Counted from the first letter of the stretch, positions 28,578-36,926 are shown. The stretch: DNA of 64,000 bases from Actinotalea sp. Marseille-Q4924 (GCF_916618755.1 NZ_CAKAKB010000003.1:930001-994000), one strand, 5' to 3'. Numbers and translations are program-made. The notes: generated by a model not told the origin, from the sequence alone.

Positions 28578-28973
28578 TCAGAGAGCCTCGGCCTGCGCCC
28601 GACGCCGCACCTCGGTCTTGTGGCCGGCGGCGAGCGCCTCGACCGGCGTCGACGGGCGTACCGGACCCGTGCCCAGCCCCCGGAGGGACTCGTCCGGCGT
28701 GAAGAGCCACCGGATGGCCGCCTCGTCGGAGAACCCCGCGTCGGCGAGGAGCGTCAGCGTGCCGGGCAGGGCAGGCACGACGTGCCAGCCGGCGTCCGGC
28801 GACGGCGCCAGGAAACCGGCGGGGACGCTGACCACGCCGCGCTCGCCCCGGCGCAGCGCGAGGAGGGAACGGTCCTCCACCAGCCGGCGCACGGCGCCCA
28901 CGTCACGGCCGATCCTCTCGGCGACGTCGGGAAGGGTCAGCCACTCGCCCACCAGGGCGTCCAGGTCGCTCAC
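28578..28973 (-). CDS. Rv2175c-like DNA-binding protein
   Basis: 131 residues. An N-terminal winged-helix/HTH (about 8-50: EWLTLPDVAERIGRDVGAVR) is followed by the Rv2175c C-terminal domain with GFSDEAAIRWLFTPDESL and ending in HKTEVRRRAQAEAL. In M. tuberculosis Rv2175c binds DNA and is phosphorylated by the adjacent kinase PknL; here a PASTA kinase lies 1.6 kb away. The GTG at 28973 follows TACGCT by 6 bases, indicating a leaderless mRNA. Target sites are unknown. Confidence 0.87.
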   Translation of the reverse strand: MSDLDALVGEWLTLPDVAERIGRDVGAVRRLVEDRSLLALRRGERGVVSVPAGFLAPSPDAGWHVVPALPGTLTLLADAGFSDEAAIRWLFTPDESLRGLGTGPVRPSTPVEALAAGHKTEVRRRAQAEAL

Positions 28974-28979
28974 GCTGTC

Positions 28980-28985
28980 AGCGTA
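28980..28985 (-). promoter_or_regulatory. Leaderless-type -10 box of the Rv2175c-like gene
   Basis: TACGCT on the minus strand ends 6 bases before the GTG at 28973. Confidence 0.5.
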
Positions 28986-29141
28986 CGCACGCCCGGCACC
29001 GAACGCGGACCGCGGGGCATCGCCCGAGGGCACGCCCGCCGGGACCTCGGCGACGGGGACGACGAGGCACAGCAGGCGCACGCGGGTGAAGGACGCCGCA
29101 TGCCCTTTCCCACGCTCGTGGTGTCGGCTACGGTCCTCTAC

Positions 29142-29157
29142 TGTCACATCAGTCACA
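29142..29157 (+). promoter_or_regulatory. CRP/GlxR-like operator upstream of the LysM transglycosylase
   Basis: TGTCACATCAGTCACA matches the cAMP-receptor consensus TGTGA-N6-TCACA with one mismatch. It lies 37 bases before the ATG and overlaps the end of a TACTGT -10-like hexamer (29139-29144); a second hexamer, TACGGT, is at 29129-29134. The placement would suit repression from the proximal promoter or a downstream effect. Genes for cell-wall lytic Rpf proteins are CRP/GlxR targets in relatives. Confidence 0.45.
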
Positions 29158-29175
29158 CGAGCACCATCAGTCACA
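29148..29175 (+). repeat. Direct repeat in the leader of the LysM transglycosylase
   Basis: ATCAGTCACA occurs at 29148-29157 and 29166-29175, 18 bases apart start to start. The first copy is the right half of the CRP/GlxR-like palindrome; the second lacks the left half-site. Confidence 0.75.
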
Positions 29176-29194
29176 GCTCTTACAGGACGGACCC

Positions 29195-30553
29195 ATGCGA
29201 CCCACCGCCACGCGCGTCACCAGCCCGACCGTCCGACGCCGTACCGCCGGGACCGGGGGTCTGGGCCTCGCGCTCGCCGTGGCCAGCGTCGCGCAGGGCG
29301 CCTCGCCGGCCGCCGCCGAGGAGTACACCGTCCGTCCCGGTGACACGGTGAGCCACATCGCGCTGCGTACGAGCACGACGGTGCGCGACATCGTCGCCGC
29401 CAACGGACTGGACGCCCGGGCCGCCGTGCGCGCCGGTCAGCGCCTCGTCATCCCCTCCACCGCGCCGACGGCGCCCGCCCCGTCAGCCACGCCCGCAGCG
29501 ACAGGCGGTACGCACCGCGTCGCCACCGGCGAGACGGTCTCGGGGATCGCCGCGCGGTACGGCACCAGCGTGGCCGCGATCGTCTCCGCGAACGCGCTGG
29601 ACTCCCGGGCCTTCATCCGCGCCGGCCAGACCCTCACCATCCCCGGCGCCGCCGGCGCGCCTGCCCCCGCCGCCGTACCTGCTTCGGTGGTCGCGACGAC
29701 GGCGTCGCACCGCGTCGCCTCGGGAGAGACCGTGTCCGGCATCGCCGCGCGCTACGGCACGACCGTGGCCGCGATCGCGTCCGCCAACGGCCTCGACGCG
29801 CGCGCCTTCATCCGCGCCGGTCAGACCCTGACCATCCCCGGCGCCGCCGGACCCGCACCCGTCGCGGCGCCCGCCGCGGCACCCGCGCCCGCAGTCACGG
29901 CGTCGCACCGTGTCGCCTCCGGCGAGACCGTCTCGGGGATCGCCGTCCGGTACGGCACCACCGTCGCCGCCCTCGTCGCGGCGAACGGGCTGGACGCCCG
30001 CGCGACGATCCGCGCAGGGCAGACGCTCGCCGTCCCGTCGTCGGTCGCGCCCGCCGCCCCGGCGACGCTCGTGGGCAACACCTTCGCCGGACGCACGTAC
30101 CCCGAGGCCACGGTCGCGTCCGCGAACCAGAACAAGGCGTCGCTGCTCGCCGCCGGCGTCCCGAGCAAGGCCGAGATGCAGTCCCTCGTCGTCGCGACGG
30201 CACGCCAGATGGGAGTCGACCCGGCGCTGGCGCAGGCGATCGCCTACCAGGAGTCCGGCTTCAACCAGTCGGCGGTCTCGCCGGCCAACGCCATCGGCAC
30301 CATGCAGGTCATCCCGTCCTCCGGCGAGTGGGCCTCGCAGATGGTGGGACGCCCGCTGAACCTCCTGCACCCCCAGGACAACGTCGTCGCAGGCGTGGCG
30401 ATCCTGCGCCAGCTCGTCCGGACGGCACCGGACCTGCCCACCGCCATCGCCGGCTACTACCAGGGCCTGGCCGGCGTGCAGCGGAACGGCATGTACCCGG
30501 ACACCCGCCGGTACGTGGCGAGCATCCAGACGCTCATGACACGGTTCGGCTGA
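29195..30553 (+). CDS. Secreted LysM peptidoglycan hydrolase (lytic transglycosylase, SLT/GH23 family)
   Basis: 452 residues. A signal peptide (about 1-41, cleavage after SPAAA) precedes four LysM modules: about 43-88, 106-152, 171-217 and 237-283. A transglycosylase domain (about 325-452) follows, with AIAYQESGFNQSAVSP placing the catalytic Glu near 353, AIGTMQVIPSSGEW, and AIAGYYQGLAGVQRNGM. It should bind and cleave peptidoglycan in the cell wall. The last three LysM units are near-identical, indicating recent internal duplication. The ATG at 29195 has an AGGACGG stretch upstream, after a leader with a CRP/GlxR-like site. Confidence 0.93.
   Translation: MRPTATRVTSPTVRRRTAGTGGLGLALAVASVAQGASPAAAEEYTVRPGDTVSHIALRTSTTVRDIVAANGLDARAAVRAGQRLVIPSTAPTAPAPSATPAATGGTHRVATGETVSGIAARYGTSVAAIVSANALDSRAFIRAGQTLTIPGAAGAPAPAAVPASVVATTASHRVASGETVSGIAARYGTTVAAIASANGLDARAFIRAGQTLTIPGAAGPAPVAAPAAAPAPAVTASHRVASGETVSGIAVRYGTTVAALVAANGLDARATIRAGQTLAVPSSVAPAAPATLVGNTFAGRTYPEATVASANQNKASLLAAGVPSKAEMQSLVVATARQMGVDPALAQAIAYQESGFNQSAVSPANAIGTMQVIPSSGEWASQMVGRPLNLLHPQDNVVAGVAILRQLVRTAPDLPTAIAGYYQGLAGVQRNGMYPDTRRYVASIQTLMTRFG
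29513..30050 (+). repeat. Three near-identical in-frame LysM repeat units
   Basis: Units begin at 29513, 29708 and 29906 (each opening His-Arg-Val-Ala), giving periods of 195 and 198 bases including Ala/Pro linkers. Each encodes GETVSGIAxRYGT and a RAGQTL block. The first LysM of the protein (from about 29323) is more diverged. Confidence 0.85.
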
Positions 30554-30588
30554 GCGCCCGCCTCCCCGGGGCGGCCGGGGCGCGCACG

Positions 30589-30594
30589 TACACT
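30589..30594 (+). promoter_or_regulatory. Leaderless-type -10 box of the PASTA kinase gene
   Basis: TACACT ends 6 bases before the GTG at 30601. It lies in the 47-base gap after the LysM gene, so the kinase has its own promoter. Confidence 0.55.
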
Positions 30595-30600
30595 GCGGCC

Positions 30601-32619
30601 GTGGCAGCGACTCTCACGGACCCGCTCATCGGCCAGGTGGTCGACGGGCGCTACGAGGTGCTGTCACGCGTCGCGCGAGGTGGCATGGCCACCGTCTACC
30701 GGGCGCTGGACCGGCGGCTGGAGCGCGAGGTCGCGCTCAAGATCATGCACCCGCACCTCGCCGACGGGGCGTCGGGCTCGGACTTCGTGGCCCGCTTCCG
30801 TCGCGAGGCCCGCGCGGCGGCACGGCTCACGCATCCCGGCGTCGTGGGGGTCTACGACCAGGGCGTGGACGGCGAGACGAGCTACCTGACCATGGAGTTC
30901 GTCGACGGCACCAGTCTGCGCCGGCGGCTGACCGAGACAGGGCCGCTCGGCGTCGGCGAGGCGCTCGCGACCGCGGAGGCCGTCCTCGACGCCCTCGCCG
31001 TGGCACACCGCTCCGGCGTCGTCCACCGTGACGTGAAGCCGGAGAACGTGCTGCTCGCCACGGACGGACGTGTCAAGGTCGTGGACTTCGGGCTCGCCCG
31101 GGCCCTCACCGACGCGAGCCACACCAGCACCGGCACCGTGCTCGGAACCGTCGCGTACCTGGCCCCGGAGCTGGTGACGCAGGGCACCAGCGACGCCCGC
31201 ACGGACGTCTACGCGATGGGCATCCTCCTCTTCGAGATGCTCACCGGCCGCCAGCCGTTCACCGGCACCACCCCCATCCAGGTGGCCTACCAGCACGTCA
31301 ACAGCGACGTGCCGCCACCCTCGGACCTCGTGGACTGGCTGCCGGCAGAGGTCGACGAGCTCGTGCAGTGCCTCGCGGCGCGGCCGGCCGACGAACGCCC
31401 CGCGGAGGCCGGCGCCGCCCTCGCACTCGTCCGCCGCTGCCGGGCGGCGCTGGACGAGGGCACCCTCGCCCGCCGCGCCGATGCCCCCGCCGGCGTCGTC
31501 GTCCGGGCCGACCGCACCGACGGCGGCGACCGTGCGGACGTCACGGACGGGGACCCCGACGAGACCACGGTGCTCCGCGCAGACCCGCGAGGTCGTGCCT
31601 CGCAGGGGCAGGGAGGCACCGTCGCCCTACCCGTGGCGGCGGTGCGCGCCGCGGCCCTCCCCCAGCAGGCCGGTGCACCGGACGACGCCTCGAGCCGTTC
31701 CGACGACCCCGCGCTGCGCCGGTGGCGGCACCGGGTCGCCGCCGTCCTCGCTCTCATCGCCGTCGGTGCGGTCCTCGGTCTGGCGGGGATCTGGTACGCC
31801 ACAGCAGGGCCGGGCGCCTACACGTCCGTGCCCGGCGGGCTCGTGGGGGCCGACCGGACGGCCGCCGAGGAGGTGCTCTCCGCAGCAGGCCTCGGCGTGT
31901 CCGAGGTGACCGAGGTGTTCGACCCGCAGGCGCCCGCGCAGAGCGTGGTCGCCGTGGAGCCTGGCGAGGGGGCACGGATCCCCAAGGCCGGCGACGTGGC
32001 GCTGACCGTCTCCAAGGGACCGGACCTGCGGGTCGTGCCCGAGGGCCTCGTCGGGGCGTCCGTCGAGGACGCCGTCGCGGCGCTCGAGGGCGTGGGCCTG
32101 GTCGGCGTGGAGACCGAGCGTGCGTACGACGACGCGGCGCCGGTCGGGACCGTGCTGACCGCCGCCGCCGAGCCCGGCGCCACCCTGGCGGTCGGGTCGG
32201 AGGTCGGCCTCCTGGTCTCGGACGGGCCGGAGCCGGTGACGATCCTCTCCGTGGTCGGCGTCGAGGCCGGCGCCGCCCGTCAGCAGCTCGAGGCGGACGG
32301 CCTCGTCGTCGCGGAGAGCACCGGGTTCAGCGAGCAGCACGCCGCAGGCGTCGTCATGGCTCAGGACCCCGCTCCCGGGACGGCCGCGGTCCGGACCGAC
32401 ACGGTGACCATCACGGTGTCCCAGGGTCCGCCGCTCGTGGAGGTGCCGGATCTCGTGGGCCAGCAGTTCGCCGACGCCCGGGCGGCGCTCGAGCGCCTCG
32501 GCTTCGCGGTCGTCCGCGAGGACGTGCTCGGCGGCTTCTTCGGCACCGTCCGCAGCCAGGACGCCGCTCCCGGCTCCACGTTGCCCAAGGGCTCGACGAT
32601 CACCCTCGCCGTCGTCTGA
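30601..32619 (+). CDS. Transmembrane Ser/Thr protein kinase with PASTA domains (PknL/PknB type)
   Basis: 672 residues. The Hanks-type kinase domain (about 14-275) has the Gly loop VARGGMATVY, catalytic Lys47, HRDVKPENVLL with Asp144, DFG at 162-164 and APE at 188-190. A Thr-rich activation loop (TSTGTVLGTVAY) fits autophosphorylation. A juxtamembrane linker leads to one membrane helix at about 375-400, then four extracellular PASTA units (about 405-672) that in relatives sense muropeptides or lipid II. The Rv2175c-like gene nearby is a probable substrate. M. tuberculosis PknL lacks PASTA units; this gene has them at the pknL position. Confidence 0.93.
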   Translation: MAATLTDPLIGQVVDGRYEVLSRVARGGMATVYRALDRRLEREVALKIMHPHLADGASGSDFVARFRREARAAARLTHPGVVGVYDQGVDGETSYLTMEFVDGTSLRRRLTETGPLGVGEALATAEAVLDALAVAHRSGVVHRDVKPENVLLATDGRVKVVDFGLARALTDASHTSTGTVLGTVAYLAPELVTQGTSDARTDVYAMGILLFEMLTGRQPFTGTTPIQVAYQHVNSDVPPPSDLVDWLPAEVDELVQCLAARPADERPAEAGAALALVRRCRAALDEGTLARRADAPAGVVVRADRTDGGDRADVTDGDPDETTVLRADPRGRASQGQGGTVALPVAAVRAAALPQQAGAPDDASSRSDDPALRRWRHRVAAVLALIAVGAVLGLAGIWYATAGPGAYTSVPGGLVGADRTAAEEVLSAAGLGVSEVTEVFDPQAPAQSVVAVEPGEGARIPKAGDVALTVSKGPDLRVVPEGLVGASVEDAVAALEGVGLVGVETERAYDDAAPVGTVLTAAAEPGATLAVGSEVGLLVSDGPEPVTILSVVGVEAGAARQQLEADGLVVAESTGFSEQHAAGVVMAQDPAPGTAAVRTDTVTITVSQGPPLVEVPDLVGQQFADARAALERLGFAVVREDVLGGFFGTVRSQDAAPGSTLPKGSTITLAVV

Positions 32620-32631
32620 CCCTCGTCCGGG

Positions 32632-32668
32632 GCCGGCGGCGAGGTGGGTCACCCACCCCGCCGCCGGC
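32632..32668. terminator. Bidirectional terminator between the kinase gene and aroG
   Basis: A strong hairpin: GCCGGCGGCG pairs with CGCCGCCGGC, then a one-base mismatch, then GGTGGG pairs with CCCACC around a TCA loop. It separates two convergent genes. Confidence 0.85.
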
Positions 32669-32673
32669 GTGCC

Positions 32674-34026
32674 TCAGGAGCCGCGGATCATCTCGGCGAC
32701 GAGGAAGGCCATCTCGAGCGACTGCTGGTGGTTCAGGCGCGGGTCGACGAGCGTCTCGTAGCGCCGGGCGAGCCCGTCGTCGTCGATCGCCTCGCTGCCG
32801 CCCAGCACCTCGGTGACGTCGTCACCGGTGAGCTCGACGTGCAGGCCGCCGGGCACGGAGCCGACCGACCGGTGCGCCTCGAAGAAGCCACGGACCTCGT
32901 CGAGGACGTCGTCGAAGCGGCGGGTCTTGAAACCGCTCGCGGACGTGATCGTGTTGCCGTGCATGGGGTCGCTCACCCAGGTGACCGGGCGCCCGGACGC
33001 GGTGACCTTCTCCAGGAGGGGCGGCAGCGTGTCGCGGATCCGGCTCGCCCCCATGCGGGTGATGAAGGTGAGCCGGCCCGGGACGTCGTTCGGGTTGAGC
33101 CGGTCCATGAGGGCCAGTGCGTCGTCCGCGGTCGTCGTCGGGCCCAGCTTCACCCCGACCGGGTTGCGCACCCGCGACAGGAAGTCGACGTGGGCGCCGT
33201 CGATCTGGCGCGTCCGCTCGCCGATCCACAGGAAGTGGGCCGAGCAGTCGTACGGCGTCCCCGTCCGTGAGTCGATCCGGGTGAGGGGGCGCTCGTAGTC
33301 CAGGAGCAGCGCCTCGTGACTGGCGAAGAACTCGACCGTGCGCAGGGCGTCGAAGTCGGCCCCGCAGGCCGCCATGAAGCGCATCGCGCGGTCGATGTCC
33401 CCCGCGACCTCCTCGTAGCGGGCGTACGCCGGGTTGGCCGTGAACCCGCGGTTCCACTCGTGCACCCTGCGCAGGTCCGCGAAGCCACCCGTGGTGAACG
33501 CGCGGATGAGGTTCAACGTGGCCGCCGAGCGGTGGTACGCCTCGACGAGCCGACGGGGGTCCGGCACCCGCTCCGCGGGCGTGAAGGCGTACGCGTTGAC
33601 GGCGTCGCCCCGGTAGGCGGGCAGCGTGACCCCGTCACGTGTCTCGTCGTCGCTGCTGCGCGGCTTGGCGTACTGCCCCGCCATCCGGCCCATCTTGATG
33701 ACCGGCAGGCTGCCGCCGTACGTGAGCACGACCGCCATCTGCAGGATCGTCTTGATCTTGTTGCGGATGTTGTCCGCCGTCGCCTCGGCGAAGGTCTCGG
33801 CGCAGTCCCCGCCCTGGAGGAGGAACGCCTCGCCTCGACCCGCTGCACCGAGGTGGGCCGTGAGGACGTCGGCCTCTCCGGCGAACACCAGGGGCGGCAG
33901 GGAGGCCAGCTCGCCGGACACGCGCCCGACGGCGTCCGCGTCCGGCCAGGTGGGCTGGTGCCGCCGCGGCAGCTCCCGCCAGGCGTCCAGCCCGGCCACG
34001 ACGGCGGCGTCGGCGACCGCGCTCAC
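32674..34026 (-). CDS. aroG: Class II 3-deoxy-7-phosphoheptulonate (DAHP) synthase
   Basis: 450 residues. It joins phosphoenolpyruvate and erythrose 4-phosphate in the first step of aromatic amino acid synthesis. Class II motifs include LLQGGDCAETF, KMGRMAGQYAKPRS, SHEALLLDYERPLTR, PVGVKLGPTTT and SDPMHGNTI. Such enzymes are metal-dependent and allosterically regulated by aromatic amino acids. The GTG at 34026 overlaps the stop of the upstream phosphofructokinase gene (GTGA), so the two are coupled. In M. tuberculosis aroG (Rv2178c) also sits beside the pknL region. Confidence 0.95.
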   Translation of the reverse strand: MSAVADAAVVAGLDAWRELPRRHQPTWPDADAVGRVSGELASLPPLVFAGEADVLTAHLGAAGRGEAFLLQGGDCAETFAEATADNIRNKIKTILQMAVVLTYGGSLPVIKMGRMAGQYAKPRSSDDETRDGVTLPAYRGDAVNAYAFTPAERVPDPRRLVEAYHRSAATLNLIRAFTTGGFADLRRVHEWNRGFTANPAYARYEEVAGDIDRAMRFMAACGADFDALRTVEFFASHEALLLDYERPLTRIDSRTGTPYDCSAHFLWIGERTRQIDGAHVDFLSRVRNPVGVKLGPTTTADDALALMDRLNPNDVPGRLTFITRMGASRIRDTLPPLLEKVTASGRPVTWVSDPMHGNTITSASGFKTRRFDDVLDEVRGFFEAHRSVGSVPGGLHVELTGDDVTEVLGGSEAIDDDGLARRYETLVDPRLNHQQSLEMAFLVAEMIRGS

Positions 34027-35243
34027 GGCGTGCCCGCCGGCACGAGCGGCTGGCCCAGACCCTCCAGCAGCGCGACGAACCACGGCTGGCTGACGTCGAA
34101 CGCCTTGCCGCCGGCGATGCGGGGGAAGGCGATCGCCTTGAGCCGGTCGTCGTCCTCCTCGTCGTGGCCGATGACCCCGGACTCGGCCCGCAGCGCGCAC
34201 TCGACGGCGAGGTCCGTCATGGTCTTGATGAGGCGGAGGTCCTCGGCGTTCGGCGCCGCGGCGCGCGAGTAGTACCCCGACTTCTGGACCATGACCTTCT
34301 CCGCGCCCAGCTTGTCCGCGAACTGCTGCGCGAACCACTGCCCGGGGTTGATGGTGTCCAGCTTGACGTGGCCGAACGGGTCGCGCTCGACGGTCTCGCC
34401 CGCGGCCTCGAGCTGCGCCACGATCTCGTGCATGCCCGCGCCCTCGGAGAGGAAGATGTTGACGTTGCCCTGCTCATCCATGATCGTGCGCAGGCGGGCG
34501 GCCTCCGCGTCGATGTCGAGCGCCAGCTCGGGCACGAAGACGGCGTGCACGTCCCAGCGCTCGCGCGTCAGCCCGATCGAGGGCACCCACTCCTGACGGT
34601 CGAGCCACTTCCGGTACTCCGCGGCCGCAGCGGCCGTGAGCCAGCCGCAGTGCCGACCCATGACCTCGTGGACGATGAGCATCCGCGGCCCGGAACGGTG
34701 CTCGCCGATGACGTTCACCGCGAAGCCCGCGGCCTCCTCGGCGGCGGTCCAGGCACCCAGCGACTGCTTGATCGGCACCACGTCGTTGTCGATCGTCTTG
34801 GGCAGCCCGACGACCGTCAGCTCGTAGCCGTTCTCGTGGAGGTAGGCCGCGAGGTCCGCCGCGGTGGTGTTCGTGTCGTCACCACCGATGGTGTGGAGCA
34901 CGTCCACGCCGTCCGCCTTGAGCTGCTCCGCGGCGACGTGGAGCGGGTCCTGGCCCTCCTGGACCAGGCCGCGCTTGACGCAGTCCTTGGCGTTGGTGAG
35001 CTTGACCCGGGAGTTGCCGATCGGGCTGCCGCCGAAGCGGTGCAGGACGCCGGCCTTCGCACGCGCCTCGTCGTCCACGACGACCTTGTCGCCGCGCAGG
35101 AGCCCGTGGTACCCGTGCTGATAGGCGATGATCTCAATCTCGGGCGCGATCTCCGTGTACCGCTCGATCAGGCCACCCACGGCGGACGACAGGCAGGGGG
35201 CGAAGCCTCCGGCGGTCAGCAGGGCGACACGACGAACCGACAT
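34023..35243 (-). CDS. pfp: Pyrophosphate-dependent 6-phosphofructokinase
   Basis: 406 residues. It interconverts fructose 6-phosphate and fructose 1,6-bisphosphate. The motif GGDDTNTTA carries Asp where ATP-dependent enzymes have GGDGS, and PKTIDNDV follows; both mark PPi dependence. The substrate-binding VMGRHCGWLTA is present. The reaction is reversible, so it can serve glycolysis and gluconeogenesis. The ATG at 35243 has GGAAGG 8 bases upstream. A TAGGAT -10-like box at 35440-35435 would give a leader of about 185 bases. It overlaps aroG downstream by four bases. Confidence 0.93.
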   Translation of the reverse strand: MSVRRVALLTAGGFAPCLSSAVGGLIERYTEIAPEIEIIAYQHGYHGLLRGDKVVVDDEARAKAGVLHRFGGSPIGNSRVKLTNAKDCVKRGLVQEGQDPLHVAAEQLKADGVDVLHTIGGDDTNTTAADLAAYLHENGYELTVVGLPKTIDNDVVPIKQSLGAWTAAEEAAGFAVNVIGEHRSGPRMLIVHEVMGRHCGWLTAAAAAEYRKWLDRQEWVPSIGLTRERWDVHAVFVPELALDIDAEAARLRTIMDEQGNVNIFLSEGAGMHEIVAQLEAAGETVERDPFGHVKLDTINPGQWFAQQFADKLGAEKVMVQKSGYYSRAAAPNAEDLRLIKTMTDLAVECALRAESGVIGHDEEDDDRLKAIAFPRIAGGKAFDVSQPWFVALLEGLGQPLVPAGTP

Positions 35244-35432
35244 GGGGAAGCACCTTCCGTTGATGCTGCTGATCAGCACACCGAGGCCGGACGAGGCCGG
35301 GACGCCGGGACCAGGACGGTCGGTCCAGGCCGGCTGCGGCACGGGCGGCGCACGCCCACCCGAGACGCTCGACCGGCACGGCCGCCCGCACGCCGTCGTC
35401 CGATGTGGCAGGTCACCTGGCGGTGACGCTCG

Positions 35433-36233
35433 TCATCCTACTGACGGTGCATCGGGACCCGGCGGGGGGCCCGGAACCTGGACGTCGGGCGCGCGGCGCC
35501 CGCCCGGGGCGGAGGGACCGCCCGAGCCCGGCCCGACCTCGTCGGGACGGTGCCCCGCCGCGATCCGGGCCTTGGCGGTCGCTGCGTACATGTCGACGTA
35601 CTCCTGCCCGGACAGGCTCATGAGCGCGTACATGATCTCGTCCGTGACCGACCGCAGGATGAACCGGTCGTTCTCCATGCCCTTGTACCGGCTGAAGTCC
35701 AGCGGCTCCCCGATGACGACGCCGATCTGCATCGGGCTCGGGATGACCTGGCCGATCGGCTGCGCGACGTCGGTGCCGATCATGGCGACGGGGATCACGG
35801 GGACGCCCGCCTCGAGGGCGAGGCGGGCGACGCCGGTCTTGCCGCGGTACAGGCGGCCGTCCGGGCTGCGCGTGCCCTCGGGGTAGATGCCGAAGAGGTT
35901 GCCCGACCGCAGGACCTCCAGCCCCGTACGCAGCGCCGCCTCGCTCGCCTTGCCGCCGCCCCGGTCGACCGGGATCGTCCCGACGCCGCGGAAGAAGCCG
36001 GCCTTGAGGCGGCCCTTGACCCCCGTGCCGGTGAAGTACTCGGACTTGCCGATGAACCGGATCTTGCGGGAGAGGACGAGCGGGAGCACGAAGGAGTCGA
36101 TGACCGCGAGGTGGTTGCTCGCCAGGATCGCCCCGCCCTCGGCGGGGACGTTCGACGCCCCGCGCACCCAGGGACGGAACATCCCGCGCAGCAGCGGGCC
36201 GGCGAGGACCCGCTTCATCACCCAGTAGAACAA
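35433..36233 (-). CDS. 1-acyl-sn-glycerol-3-phosphate acyltransferase (PlsC family)
   Basis: 266 residues, membrane-associated. It should acylate lysophosphatidate to phosphatidate in phospholipid synthesis. The acyltransferase motif NHLAVID (HX4D) is near residue 40, and YPEGTRSPDG near 118-127. The C-terminal tail is Pro/Gly-rich. I chose the TTG at 36233 (reading as FYWVMKRV after it) because GGAGGGG lies 8 bases upstream and relatives begin this way; the GTG and ATG four and five codons later are alternatives. Position matches Rv2182c. Confidence 0.88.
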   Translation of the reverse strand: MFYWVMKRVLAGPLLRGMFRPWVRGASNVPAEGGAILASNHLAVIDSFVLPLVLSRKIRFIGKSEYFTGTGVKGRLKAGFFRGVGTIPVDRGGGKASEAALRTGLEVLRSGNLFGIYPEGTRSPDGRLYRGKTGVARLALEAGVPVIPVAMIGTDVAQPIGQVIPSPMQIGVVIGEPLDFSRYKGMENDRFILRSVTDEIMYALMSLSGQEYVDMYAATAKARIAAGHRPDEVGPGSGGPSAPGGRRAPDVQVPGPPPGPDAPSVG

Positions 36234-36288
36234 CGCGCCGTCCCCTCCGCTGCGTCGATGCGGTCGAGGTCCGCCCGACGTCGTGTCG

Positions 36289-36298
36289 ACTCTAGAGT
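36289..36298. promoter_or_regulatory. Shared palindromic -10 element ACTCTAGAGT
   Basis: The 10-bp palindrome reads TAGAGT on both strands. On the plus strand it ends 7 bases before the ATG at 36306 (leaderless). On the minus strand it lies about 56 bases before the TTG of the plsC-like gene, giving a leader with a Shine-Dalgarno. Both promoters would therefore compete for one site. Confidence 0.5.
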
Positions 36299-36305
36299 GC
36301 TGTGC

Positions 36306-36920
36306 ATGGCCGTTCGTCCGCACGACCCCGACGGCGAGCCCGACGACGGCGCGCACGACGAGGAGCAGGGTACGGCCCGGGACGCCGACGTGGACCGTGA
36401 GTGGCTCGAGATCGTGGCCCGCCTGCGGAGCGACGCGGACACACCCCCGTCGGCGCCCCGCGCGGCCGCACCGGACCGGGCCGCCGGGCCGGAGGACGAG
36501 GGCCCGGCGACGTCCGGGCCCGGGTCCCCCGGGCAGGTGTCGCCGCGACCCCCTGCCGCCGGCGGGTCGGCGACCCCGCCGCCTCCCGCCGCGGGCGGGT
36601 CGGCGGTCAGGCCCCCCGGCGCGGCGTCGCCCACGGACCCGCGCGCGTGGTCCCTCGACCCGGAGGTCGAGGAGCGGGAGACCCATTTCCAGCCCCCGGA
36701 CCCGGGCCCTGTGCTCGGGGGCGACCCGCTCCTGACGATGGCGTGGGGCGCCGTCGTCGGCGCGCCGCTGCTCTTCCTGCTGTCGGTGACCTTCTGGCGG
36801 TCGGCGCCGACCGTGCTTCTCCAGGTGGCCGCGGTGCTGTTCGTGGCCGGGCTCGGCGTGCTGCTGTGGCGCATGCCGCACCGTCGCGACGACGACGACG
36901 GCCCCGGGGCCGTCGTCTGA
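36306..36920 (+). CDS. Proline-rich protein with two C-terminal membrane helices
   Basis: 204 residues. A short acidic N-terminus contains DREWLEIVARLRSD near residue 30, then a Pro/Ala/Gly-rich stretch with a repeated PPAAGGSA unit (about 78-100). Two hydrophobic helices (about 142-162 and 168-185) are followed by a short charged tail. It has the look of conserved actinobacterial membrane proteins of unknown function; I do not recognise a named family. The ATG at 36306 follows TAGAGT by 7 bases. Confidence 0.75.
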   Translation: MAVRPHDPDGEPDDGAHDEEQGTARDADVDREWLEIVARLRSDADTPPSAPRAAAPDRAAGPEDEGPATSGPGSPGQVSPRPPAAGGSATPPPPAAGGSAVRPPGAASPTDPRAWSLDPEVEERETHFQPPDPGPVLGGDPLLTMAWGAVVGAPLLFLLSVTFWRSAPTVLLQVAAVLFVAGLGVLLWRMPHRRDDDDGPGAVV

Positions 36921-36926
36921 GGCGCA

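Noticed and set aside
29513-30050. Regular repeats that could suggest a CRISPR array
   Set aside because: The 195-198-bp units are in-frame LysM modules with Ala/Pro linkers inside a coding gene.
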